A stretch of 13,642 nt of DNA, taken from assembly GCA_021805485.1 (NCBI GenBank), contig JAJZFF010000178.1:1-13642 (forward strand), read 5' to 3'. Positions 7,858 through 12,970 of the stretch are shown in pieces. Source of the DNA: Pseudomonadota bacterium. Lineage in GTDB: Bacteria; Pseudomonadota; Alphaproteobacteria; Acetobacterales; Acetobacteraceae. The translations under genes and the position numbers were made by a program. How positions within the stretch are numbered: position 1 is the stretch's first letter; every line of letters starts with the position of its first letter. The notes below the pieces were generated by a model. That model saw nothing but the letters and a program-made list of their open reading frames with translations, made no database searches and had not been told where the DNA came from.

Positions 7858-8547
7858 TCAGGCGGCTTCCTCGCGCCGGTCCCGGACCTTCACATAGGCC
7901 ACCTGCGCGTGCTCGGCACAGTACGGCTTGCCGGGCACCGAAGCGGCGTCACAGAAGCGGAAATCCTTGGTGCCGGGATCGCCGATCGGCCAGCAGCAGG
8001 CCGTCAGGCGCGCCGAGCGCGGCGCCGGGTGGCTGACCTCGACCGGACGCATCCGCACCGCCGGCCGCGCGCCGCCCTGCGCCGCCGCCGATGGCGCCGC
8101 GACGGCCGCGGCCGCAGCGGCTTGCGACACCCCGGATGGCGCTCCCCCGGATGGAGATGCACTCGCGTGCGCGGCCGCGGGGCGCGGCGGCTCGGTCGGG
8201 CGCTGGCCGATGGCCGGCGAACCCGCCGGCTTCATCGCCTGATCGCGGGCCCGGTCCGACACCAGCTCTGGCACCCGGTCTGGCGCCCGGTCTGGCGCCG
8301 GCTCCGGCGCGCCGCCCAGCACCGAGGCCGGCGGCAGCGCGATCGCGGCGCTGCGGCGCCGGGGCGCTGCGGCGGCCCGCTCGGCCGGCCGCCGGATCGG
8401 CGACGGCCGCGCCGGCAGCTCCAGCCGGTGCGCCTTGCCGATCACCGCATTCTTCGAGAGACCGAGCCGGCGGCCGATCTCCGCCGTCGGCAGGCCTTCC
8501 GACCAGAAGGCGCGCAGACTCCCGATGACTTCCTCGGTCCACTCCAT
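7858..8547 (-). CDS. gcrA: GcrA cell cycle regulator with a long Ala/Pro linker
   Basis: GcrA binds sigma70-RNA polymerase and promoters carrying CcrM-methylated GANTC sites, driving S-phase genes in Alphaproteobacteria. The N-terminal DNA-binding helix-turn-helix is at residues 1-47 (MEWTEEVIGSLRAFW, AEIGRRLGLSKNAVIGKAHRL). The C-terminal RNA-polymerase-interacting domain is at about 177-220 and has the hallmark CWPIGDPGTKDFRFC and GKPYCAEHAQVAYV. Between them is a low-complexity linker of about 125 residues rich in Ala, Pro, Arg and Ser, which makes the protein (229 residues) noticeably longer than the Caulobacter form (about 170). The ATG at 8547 is chosen because GGAGG lies eight bases upstream; a GTG at 8562 would overlap that site. 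Its promoter region carries a GANTC site and a DnaA-box-like sequence. Confidence 0.95.
   Translation of the reverse strand: MEWTEEVIGSLRAFWSEGLPTAEIGRRLGLSKNAVIGKAHRLELPARPSPIRRPAERAAAAPRRRSAAIALPPASVLGGAPEPAPDRAPDRVPELVSDRARDQAMKPAGSPAIGQRPTEPPRPAAAHASASPSGGAPSGVSQAAAAAAVAAPSAAAQGGARPAVRMRPVEVSHPAPRSARLTACCWPIGDPGTKDFRFCDAASVPGKPYCAEHAQVAYVKVRDRREEAA
8268..8300. repeat. 12-bp imperfect tandem repeat inside the gcrA linker
   Basis: About 2.7 copies of CTGGCRCCCGGT on the plus strand, encoding PDRAPDRVP within the disordered linker of GcrA on the minus strand. It is in frame, so the repeat number can change the linker length without disrupting the gene. Confidence 0.7.
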
Positions 8548-8575
8548 ATCGTGGTCCTCCACCGAAACCGACCAC

Positions 8576-8605
8576 TACATACAGTAGGTCGACCGAGTCG
8601 CTCAA
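8576..8605 (-). promoter_or_regulatory. Predicted gcrA promoter with a GANTC site in the spacer
   Basis: On the minus strand, TTGAGC (8605-8600) and TATGTA (8581-8576) are separated by 18 bp. GACTC (8599-8595), a CcrM recognition site, abuts the -35 box within the spacer. The predicted start leaves a leader of about 20 nt containing the GGAGG ribosome site. The spacer also holds the palindrome GGTCGACC (8587-8594). GcrA-dependent promoters characteristically carry GANTC near the core elements, so autoregulation is possible. Confidence 0.5.
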
Positions 8606-8625
8606 CGGGGCGGACGACGAAAAGT

Positions 8626-8634
8626 TGTGGAAAA
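8626..8634. promoter_or_regulatory. DnaA-box-like site upstream of gcrA
   Basis: TTTTCCACA on the minus strand matches the TTATCCACA consensus at eight of nine positions. It ends 20 bp upstream of the predicted gcrA -35 box. A single site can occur by chance; the location ahead of gcrA, a gene known to be DnaA-activated in Caulobacter, is what makes it notable. Confidence 0.35.
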
Positions 8635-8687
8635 CTCGGGTCTCTACGCGCCCAGGCTGTAGCCACGGCGGAACGCCGCGCGATCGC

Positions 8688-8700
8688 GGGGTTCAACCCC
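8688..8700. repeat. Short inverted repeat downstream of tatA
   Basis: GGGGTT-C-AACCCC, a perfect 6-bp inverted repeat with a one-base centre, 23 bases beyond the tatA stop. The one-base loop is too tight for a good RNA hairpin and there is no T-tract. A dyad operator upstream of gcrA is an alternative. Confidence 0.35.
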
Positions 8701-8723
8701 CGGCCGGGACCGCCTCGATCCGG

Positions 8724-8975
8724 TCAGCCCGAATGCGCGGCGGGGGTGCCCTGGGTCGTCTTGTTCGCCGCGGTCGCGCCGGGGCCGCTGATCGAGCCGG
8801 CCGGACGCTCGCCGGAGGCTTCCATCGAAGCGTCCGGCTCGTCCGCCATGTTCTTCTTGAAGGCCTTGATACCCTTCGCGAAATCGCCCATCAGCCCGCT
8901 CACCTTGCCGCCGCCGAACAACAGCAGCACGACCATGAGCACGACCAGCCAATGCCAGATGCTTAAGCTACCCAT
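8724..8975 (-). CDS. tatA: Twin-arginine translocase subunit TatA
   Basis: TatA forms the pore-like component that exports folded proteins across the inner membrane. The 83-residue protein has the canonical layout: a short N-terminus (MGSLSIWHW), one membrane helix (about 6-21), the hinge [13 protein letters not shown], an amphipathic helix ending [12 protein letters not shown], and an acidic-to-polar disordered tail. Alphaproteobacterial TatA commonly begins with an S-I-W-H-W-L pattern as here. The ATG at 8975 is fixed by GGAGG four bases upstream; a longer frame reaching 9053 lacks the family's start. A TTGACA hexamer lies at 9069-9064 but no good -10 box follows. No tatB or tatC is adjacent: the next gene downstream is gcrA. 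Confidence 0.94.
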   Translation of the reverse strand: MGSLSIWHWLVVLMVVLLLFGGGKVSGLMGDFAKGIKAFKKNMADEPDASMEASGERPAGSISGPGATAANKTTQGTPAAHSG

Positions 8976-9100
8976 CGTTCCTCCGAAGCCGGGGGTGTTC
9001 CCGGACCATGGACTTGGACCGAGGCCGCGCCAGATGCAATGACTTTCGCCCAACGGCCGGCCATGTCAAGCGCGCGCCCCGCGTCCGCCGCGCCGGCGCA

Positions 9101-9652
9101 TCATTCCCGCACCGCCGCGGCCGCGCCCGGCGCCCGGGCCAGGATCGCCGCCCGCGTCGGCGCCGGATCCGGCAGAATGAAGCCGTAGGTCGCGAACACC
9201 GTCTCGCCCAGCCGGCCCAGCGGCGGCCACCACACCCGCACGGCGCTCCAGTCATTGGCCGCCGACACATCCTCCACCGGCTGGTCCAGACTGACCTCGC
9301 CATGCACCCAGTTGGCGTGCGTGACCAGAATCTGGCGCGTGGTGAGAACGCGCGAGACCACCGCGACATGCCCGCGCGGCAGGTGCCTCGTGCGACGGAA
9401 CACCAGCAGCGCGCCCTCCGCCGGCCGGCGGCTCTCGCCATAGCGGCCGGCGGCGCTGCGCCACCAGCTGTCGCTGTCGCCGCTGAGCGCGACGCCGGTG
9501 ATGCGGCGGGCGAAGGGAACGCAATCCAGCCGCCCGACCCGCCAGCTCGCGCCCGCCGGCGCCGGCGCGGGCGGCGGCGCCGGCCCGGCGCAGGCGGCGA
9601 GCACCGCCAGCGCCAGGATCAGCAGCCAGCGCGAGGCGCGCGCGTGCCTCAG
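9101..9652 (-). CDS. CHAP-domain lipoprotein, apparently starting at CTG
   Basis: A small NlpC/P60-like cysteine peptidase or amidase of the CHAP type, probably acting on peptidoglycan in the periplasm. The catalytic cysteine lies in GRLDCVPFAR. It is followed by the family-typical LSGDSDSWWRSAAGRY, GALLVFRR, and the histidine in RGHVAVVSRVL with ILVTHANWVHGEV. The C-terminal region ends with VWWPPLGRLG and TYGFILPDP. An AUG/GUG start within the frame is only found at 9604, which would begin at the lipobox itself and leave no signal peptide. Extending to CTG at 9652 gives a basic n-region (RHARASR), a hydrophobic core (WLLILALAVL) and the lipobox LAAC. That CTG overlaps the upstream CoA-transferase stop as CTGA and follows GGGGAGGGGGGG. 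The product from there is 183 residues. The function is certain only to family level. Confidence 0.78.
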   Translation of the reverse strand: MRHARASRWLLILALAVLAACAGPAPPPAPAPAGASWRVGRLDCVPFARRITGVALSGDSDSWWRSAAGRYGESRRPAEGALLVFRRTRHLPRGHVAVVSRVLTTRQILVTHANWVHGEVSLDQPVEDVSAANDWSAVRVWWPPLGRLGETVFATYGFILPDPAPTRAAILARAPGAAAAVRE

Positions 9653-10854
9653 CCCCCCCTCCCCGCGTCGGCGGCGGCCGCGCCGAGCAGCGTGCCGAGC
9701 ACGTACCCGGTGTGCGCGCCGGCCGCCGGCCCGGTCCAGGCGACGACCTCCTCCGGCCGATCGCCGTCGAAGCGCATCGCCGGGCCGGGATGCAGCGTGC
9801 GCCCGATCAGCGGGTCCTCGATCTCCAGCACCGCGCCGCGGGCGCGGAAATGCGGGTCGGCGACGCAGTCGGCGATGTCGTAGAGCCGCGAGGCCGGCAC
9901 CTCGGCGCGCTCCAGCACCGCCTCAGCCTCCCGCGCGCTCAGCCCGCGCGTCCAGGCGCCGATCGCCGCGTCCAGCTCGGCCGCCTCGGCGCAGCGCCCG
10001 GCATTGCTGGCGAAGCGCGGCTCGGCGGCCAGGTCCTCACGCCCGATCACCTTCATGAGACGCTGGAAGATCGGGTCTGAATTACCTGCGATACATAGCC
10101 ATTTGCCGTCGGCGCAGCGATAGGTGTTGGTCGGCGCGGCGGAGGCGATCGCCGCCCCCTGCGGCTGGCGGATGCGGCCATCGAGCGCGTATTCCGGCAG
10201 CATGCCCTCCATCAGGCTGAAAATCGCGTCGACCAGGCTGACATCGATCACCCGCCCCCGCCCGCTGCCGGCGACGTCGCGCTGATAGACCGCGGCGAGG
10301 ATGCCGAGCGCGGCGTACATCCCGGCCAGATCGTCGCCGATGGAGATGCCGCAGCGCGGCGGCGGCAATGCGGCCTCACCGGGATAGGCGGTGAGATGGC
10401 GGATGCCGCCCATCGCCTCGCCGATGGCGCCGAAGGCGGGCTTGTCGCGATAGGGTCCGTCCTGGCCGTAGCCGGAGATGCGGGCGATCACCAGGCGCGG
10501 GTTGGCCGCCCGCAGCGCATCGGGGCCGAGGCCGAGCTTTTCGAGCTGGCCGGGGCGGAAATTCTCCACCAGCACGTCCGCCCGCGCGGCGAGCCGGAGC
10601 GCGGTGGCGCGGTCGCGCTTGAGGTCCAGCGTCACCGACAGCTTGTTGCGGCCATGGATGCTGAACCAGACCGCGTGCCCGTCCCGCTGCGCGCCCCAGC
10701 CGCGCACCGGGTCCCCGCCCGGCGGCTCCACCTTCACCACCTCGGCGCCGAGATCGGCGAGCAGCCGGGTGCAGAACGGGGCGGCGACGTAGTGGCCGAG
10801 TTCGAGCACCTTCAGCCCGACGAGCGGGCCACGGCGCGGGATCGGTGCGTCCAT
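9649..10854 (-). CDS. CaiB/BaiF family (class III) CoA-transferase
   Basis: Transfers CoA between carboxylic acids through an aspartyl-CoA anhydride. The 401-residue protein has the family length. The N-terminal signature is GLKVLELGHYVAAPFCTRLLADLGAEVVKVE. It continues with NKLSVTLDLK and VLVENFRPGQLEKLG, and the catalytic aspartate lies in the segment ISIGDDLAGMYAALG. The C-terminal half contains YRCADGKWLCIAGNSDPIFQRL and EVPASRLYDIADCVADPHFRARGAV. The acid substrate cannot be assigned. The ATG at 10854 is chosen because AGGGAGAG lies close upstream; a GTG at 10905 would add 17 residues without a good ribosome site. The last four bases overlap the CHAP lipoprotein gene, so the two are probably cotranscribed although no functional link is evident. 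Confidence 0.93.
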   Translation of the reverse strand: MDAPIPRRGPLVGLKVLELGHYVAAPFCTRLLADLGAEVVKVEPPGGDPVRGWGAQRDGHAVWFSIHGRNKLSVTLDLKRDRATALRLAARADVLVENFRPGQLEKLGLGPDALRAANPRLVIARISGYGQDGPYRDKPAFGAIGEAMGGIRHLTAYPGEAALPPPRCGISIGDDLAGMYAALGILAAVYQRDVAGSGRGRVIDVSLVDAIFSLMEGMLPEYALDGRIRQPQGAAIASAAPTNTYRCADGKWLCIAGNSDPIFQRLMKVIGREDLAAEPRFASNAGRCAEAAELDAAIGAWTRGLSAREAEAVLERAEVPASRLYDIADCVADPHFRARGAVLEIEDPLIGRTLHPGPAMRFDGDRPEEVVAWTGPAAGAHTGYVLGTLLGAAAADAGRGG

Positions 10855-10913
10855 CCGGTCTCTCCCTGCCCGCCGGGCCGAGACTCCGGGCCGCGGGCTA
10901 ACCATCCGTCAAT

Positions 10914-11024
10914 ATGCACGGCGCAGACTACGTCACGGAGCCCGGTGTCGTCGCCGGCTTCACGTTTCCTCCCGGAATCGCCTCGTCCGGCGGCGCGCTG
11001 CCGCCGTGGCGGGCCACCTCATGA
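10914..11024 (+). other. 36-codon open frame or small RNA candidate ahead of an orphan terminator
   Basis: An ATG at 10914 opens a frame of 36 codons, beginning MHGADYVTEPGVVAGF and ending PPWRATS. Its TGA at 11022-11024 ends on the first paired base of a terminator hairpin. An in-frame TAA lies at 10899. There is no Shine-Dalgarno sequence and no recognised homology, so translation is doubtful. A non-coding transcript running through here to the terminator is at least as likely. Listed because the terminator needs some plus-strand transcript to act upon. Confidence 0.2.
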
Positions 11025-11056
11025 CGGCGGCTCCGACCCGGAGCCGCCGTTTTTTT
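11024..11056 (+). terminator. Strong intrinsic terminator with no obvious upstream gene
   Basis: ACGGCGGCTCC (11024-11034) and GGAGCCGCCGT (11040-11050) form a perfect 11-bp stem around the loop GACCC. A run of seven T (11050-11056) follows, with one T shared with the stem. The orientation is plus only: the minus strand has no T-tract after the stem. It lies 187 bp upstream of the DUF302 start. Confidence 0.85.
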
Positions 11057-11086
11057 CGCCCTTCGCTCCGCTGCGCTCTCCCTCCC

Positions 11087-11148
11087 CGCGATCGGACCGA
11101 CATGCACTGCCGCGATCGGACCGACACGCACTGCCGCGATCGGACCGA
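11087..11148. repeat. 24-bp direct repeats, 2.6 copies
   Basis: Each unit begins CGCGATCGGACCGA and ends CAYGCACTGC. Copies are at 11087-11110 and 11111-11134 (one mismatch, T/C at the seventeenth base), with a partial third copy at 11135-11148. The third copy runs into TCG, completing the 15-bp palindrome CGATCGG-A-CCGATCG at 11137-11151. Three regularly spaced binding sites (iteron or operator type) upstream of DUF302 or simple slippage are both possible. There are no spacers, so it is not a CRISPR. Confidence 0.85.
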
Positions 11149-11228
11149 TCGACGCCACTCCCGTTCTCCGGTAGCCTCCCGACGCCCGCGGCCGGCCGCG
11201 CCAGGCCGGCACAAGAGGCGAGACGAAC

Positions 11229-11234
11229 GAGGAG
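11229..11234 (+). promoter_or_regulatory. Ribosome binding site of the DUF302 gene
   Basis: GAGGAG eight bases before the ATG at 11243. It decides against a longer in-frame start at 11006, whose extension would be encoded by the terminator and the repeat block. Confidence 0.8.
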
Positions 11235-11242
11235 CCCGCTCC

Positions 11243-11629
11243 ATGAGCTATTATTTCGCCAAAACCCTGCCGATGCCGTTCGACCAGGCGGTGGCGCGCA
11301 CCATCGAGGCGCTCAAGGCCGAGCAGTTCGGCCTCGTCTCCGAGATCGACATCGCGGCCACGCTGAAGGCGAAGATCGGCGTCGATTTCCATCCCTACCG
11401 CATCCTCGGCGCCTGCAACCCAGGGCTCGCGCATCAGGCGCTGTCGGCGGAGGACAAGATCGGCACCATGCTGCCCTGCAACGTCATCGTCCAGGAGCTG
11501 GCGCCGGGGCGCACCGAGGTCGCCGCGGTGGATCCGGTCGCCTCGATGCAGGCGGTGCGGAATCCCGGCCTCGCGGCGGTCGCCGAGACCGTGCGCGCGC
11601 GGCTCAAGACGGTCATCGATTCGCTCTGA
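11243..11629 (+). CDS. DUF302 domain protein
   Basis: A 128-residue cytosolic protein consisting of a single DUF302 domain, a compact alpha/beta fold of unknown biochemical role. The signature is seen throughout: an N-terminal strand then FDQAVARTIEALKAEQFGLVSEIDIAATLKAK, the central YRILGACNPGLAHQALSAEDKIGTMLPCNVIVQE, and VAAVDPVASM followed by a C-terminal helix. No signal peptide is present, and the two conserved cysteines (in GACNP and LPCNV) could bind a metal or be redox-active, but that is inference. The start is set by GAGGAG. It precedes the SDR gene by 22 bp and is probably cotranscribed with it. The upstream region has an unusual 24-bp repeat block. Confidence 0.93.
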   Translation: MSYYFAKTLPMPFDQAVARTIEALKAEQFGLVSEIDIAATLKAKIGVDFHPYRILGACNPGLAHQALSAEDKIGTMLPCNVIVQELAPGRTEVAAVDPVASMQAVRNPGLAAVAETVRARLKTVIDSL

Positions 11630-11651
11630 AACCAGCCATAGTCTGCTGATC

Positions 11652-12563
11652 ATGAAAGTTTTCGTCACCGGCGCCAGCGGCTACATCGGCGGCTCCGTGG
11701 CCCGCCTCCTGGTCACGGCCGGGCACGCCGTGCGCGGCCTGACGCGGGATGCGGCCAAGGCCGGCGGGCTCGCCCGGCTGGGCATCGCGCCGGTGATCGG
11801 CAGCCTCGACGACGCGCCCCTGCTCACCGCCGAGGCGCGGGCGGCGGACGCGGTGATCAACGCCGCCGATTCGGACCATCGTGGCGCCGCCGAAACCCTC
11901 ATCACCGCCCTCGCCGGCAGTGGGCGGGCGCTGATCCACACCTCCGGCAGCTCGATCATGGCCGACAGCGCCGCCGGCGAGGCGTCCGACCTCGTCCATG
12001 ACGACCACGTGTTCGATCTGCCGGGCCGGTTCACGCCGGTGGCGGAGAAGGCGGCGCGGGTGGCGATCGACCGGCTGGTGCTGGACGCGGCGGAGCGCGG
12101 GGTGCGCGCTTCGGTGCTGTGCAACACGCTGATCTACGGCACCGGGCTCGGCATCGCGGCGGAGAGCGTGCAGGTGCCGACGCTGGCCGCCGTCGCCCGC
12201 CGCCATGGCCGGCCGCGCCATGTCGGGCACGGGCGCAACATCTGGTCCAACGTCCATATCGGCGACGTCGCCGCGCTCTATCTCGCCGCGCTGGAGCGGG
12301 GTGCCAGCGGCTTCTTTTTCGTCGAGAGCGGCGAGGCCTCGTTCCACGACCTCACCGCAGCGCTCGGCGCCGCGCTCGGCCTGGCGCCGCCGGAGCCTTG
12401 GCCGATCGCCGAGGCCGTGGCCGAACTCGGCTATACGCGGGCGATGTTCAGCTATGGGTCCAACAGCCGCGTGCGCGGCCCGCGCGCCCGCGCCGAACTC
12501 GGCTTCGCGCCGGCCGGCGAGACGCTCGGCGCGTGGATCGCGCGTGCCTACGGCGGCGGATGA
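11652..12563 (+). CDS. NAD(P)-dependent epimerase/dehydratase-like protein (atypical SDR)
   Basis: Extended SDR-type protein of 303 residues with an N-terminal Rossmann fold, MKVFVTGASGYIGGSVARLL, whose GxxGxxG motif (G7, G10, G13) binds the dinucleotide. Other typical parts are ALIHTSGSS at about 93-101 and the NVHIGDVAALYLAALE stretch near residue 200, a conserved feature of NAD-dependent epimerase/dehydratase relatives. The catalytic YxxxK is not intact: the lysine (K133) is preceded by P129-V130-A131-E132 instead of a tyrosine. This places it among atypical SDRs that may act as reductases by another mechanism or as cofactor-binding regulators. The substrate is unknown. The gene follows DUF302 by 22 bp without a strong ribosome site and ends 16 bases inside the convergent Rid-family gene. 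Confidence 0.85.
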   Translation: MKVFVTGASGYIGGSVARLLVTAGHAVRGLTRDAAKAGGLARLGIAPVIGSLDDAPLLTAEARAADAVINAADSDHRGAAETLITALAGSGRALIHTSGSSIMADSAAGEASDLVHDDHVFDLPGRFTPVAEKAARVAIDRLVLDAAERGVRASVLCNTLIYGTGLGIAAESVQVPTLAAVARRHGRPRHVGHGRNIWSNVHIGDVAALYLAALERGASGFFFVESGEASFHDLTAALGAALGLAPPEPWPIAEAVAELGYTRAMFSYGSNSRVRGPRARAELGFAPAGETLGAWIARAYGGG

Positions 12564-12970
12564 GCCGCCGCGCCGCGATGATCGCCGACGCCGGGCAGGC
12601 GCGCGGTGACCTCGATCTCGATGCGCATCGCCGGATCGGCGAGCCCGGCGACGATCATCGTCGCCGCCGGCCGCGCCGGGCCGAAGGCGGCGCGCAGCAT
12701 GTCCAGCACCAGCGGGAATTCCTCGCCGGCGCGCAGGATGTAGCGCACGCGCACGACGTCCGCGAAGCCGGCGCCGGCGGCTTCCAGGGTGGTGCGGATA
12801 TTGATCAGCGCCTGGCGGCACTGGGCGACGATCTCGGGCGCGATGGTCATGGCGGCGTAGTCATAGCCGGTGGTGCCGGAGACGAAGACCCAGCCATCGA
12901 CGACGACGGCGCGGCTGAAGCCGATCTCGGCCTCGAAATGGCTGCCCGAGGTGATGTGCTGGCGGGTCAT
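12548..12970 (-). CDS. RidA (YjgF/YER057c/UK114) family protein lacking the catalytic arginine
   Basis: A 140-residue member of the Rid family, which forms trimers; canonical RidA hydrolyses reactive enamine/imine intermediates. Family landmarks are VVVDGWVFVSGTTGYD, QCRQALINIRTTLEAAGAGFADVVRVRYIL, FPLVLDMLRAAFGPARPAATMIVAGL and MRIEIEVTARLPG. The arginine essential for imine deamination in E. coli RidA (R105, in the motif VARLP) is replaced by glycine (G109, in VAGLA), so it belongs to a Rid subgroup not expected to have that activity. A short tail (GVGDHRGAAAHPPP) extends beyond the fold. The start overlaps the stop of the enoyl-CoA hydratase gene in an ATGA junction, so both are in one operon. 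The 3' end overlaps the convergent SDR gene by 16 bases. Confidence 0.93.
   Translation of the reverse strand: MTRQHITSGSHFEAEIGFSRAVVVDGWVFVSGTTGYDYAAMTIAPEIVAQCRQALINIRTTLEAAGAGFADVVRVRYILRAGEEFPLVLDMLRAAFGPARPAATMIVAGLADPAMRIEIEVTARLPGVGDHRGAAAHPPP
12551..12570. terminator. Hairpin at the convergent gene ends
   Basis: CGGCGGC-GGATGA-GCCGCCG, a perfect 7-bp stem. The SDR stop codon (TGA, 12561-12563) lies in the loop, and the stem overlaps the last codons of the Rid-family gene. Its position between converging genes suggests a bidirectional transcription barrier, but neither side has a T-tract, so intrinsic termination is uncertain. Confidence 0.4.

Larger units (their letters stand above)
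10855..11242. other. 388-bp divergent intergenic region with terminator and repeats
   Basis: This gap separates the minus-strand CoA-transferase from the plus-strand DUF302 gene. It holds GACTC (10882-10886), a TTGACG hexamer on the minus strand (10912-10907) that could be a -35 box for the CoA-transferase, a 36-codon plus-strand open frame ending at 11024, a strong plus-strand terminator (11024-11056), a 24-bp repeat block (11087-11148) and the DUF302 ribosome site (11229-11234). No recognisable protein-coding gene is seen. Confidence 0.7.

Noticed and set aside
8679..8688. CGCGATCGCG palindrome, resembling the cyanobacterial HIP1 element.
   Set aside because: A single occurrence in GC-rich DNA, and nothing else suggests a cyanobacterium.
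9041..9069. TTGACA hexamer as a tatA promoter.
   Set aside because: The -35 is perfect but no acceptable -10 box is seen at 16-19 bp, so it is not listed as a feature.
9649..9665. Programmed frameshift fusing the CoA-transferase to the lipoprotein through the run of seven G.
   Set aside because: The CoA-transferase is already full-length, and a fusion would bury the signal peptide and lipobox. A coupled restart is simpler.
11087..11148. CRISPR-like direct repeats.
   Set aside because: The 24-bp units are strictly tandem with no unique spacers, and no cas gene is present.
11006..11242. N-terminal extension of the DUF302 protein, containing RDRTD repeats.
   Set aside because: The extension would be encoded by the terminator hairpin and the 24-bp repeats. 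The DUF302 fold begins at the ATG at 11243, which has a good ribosome site.
10928..11668. A 246-codon minus-strand open frame opposite DUF302.
   Set aside because: It runs through the terminator and repeats and has no recognisable fold; DUF302 on the plus strand is the real gene.
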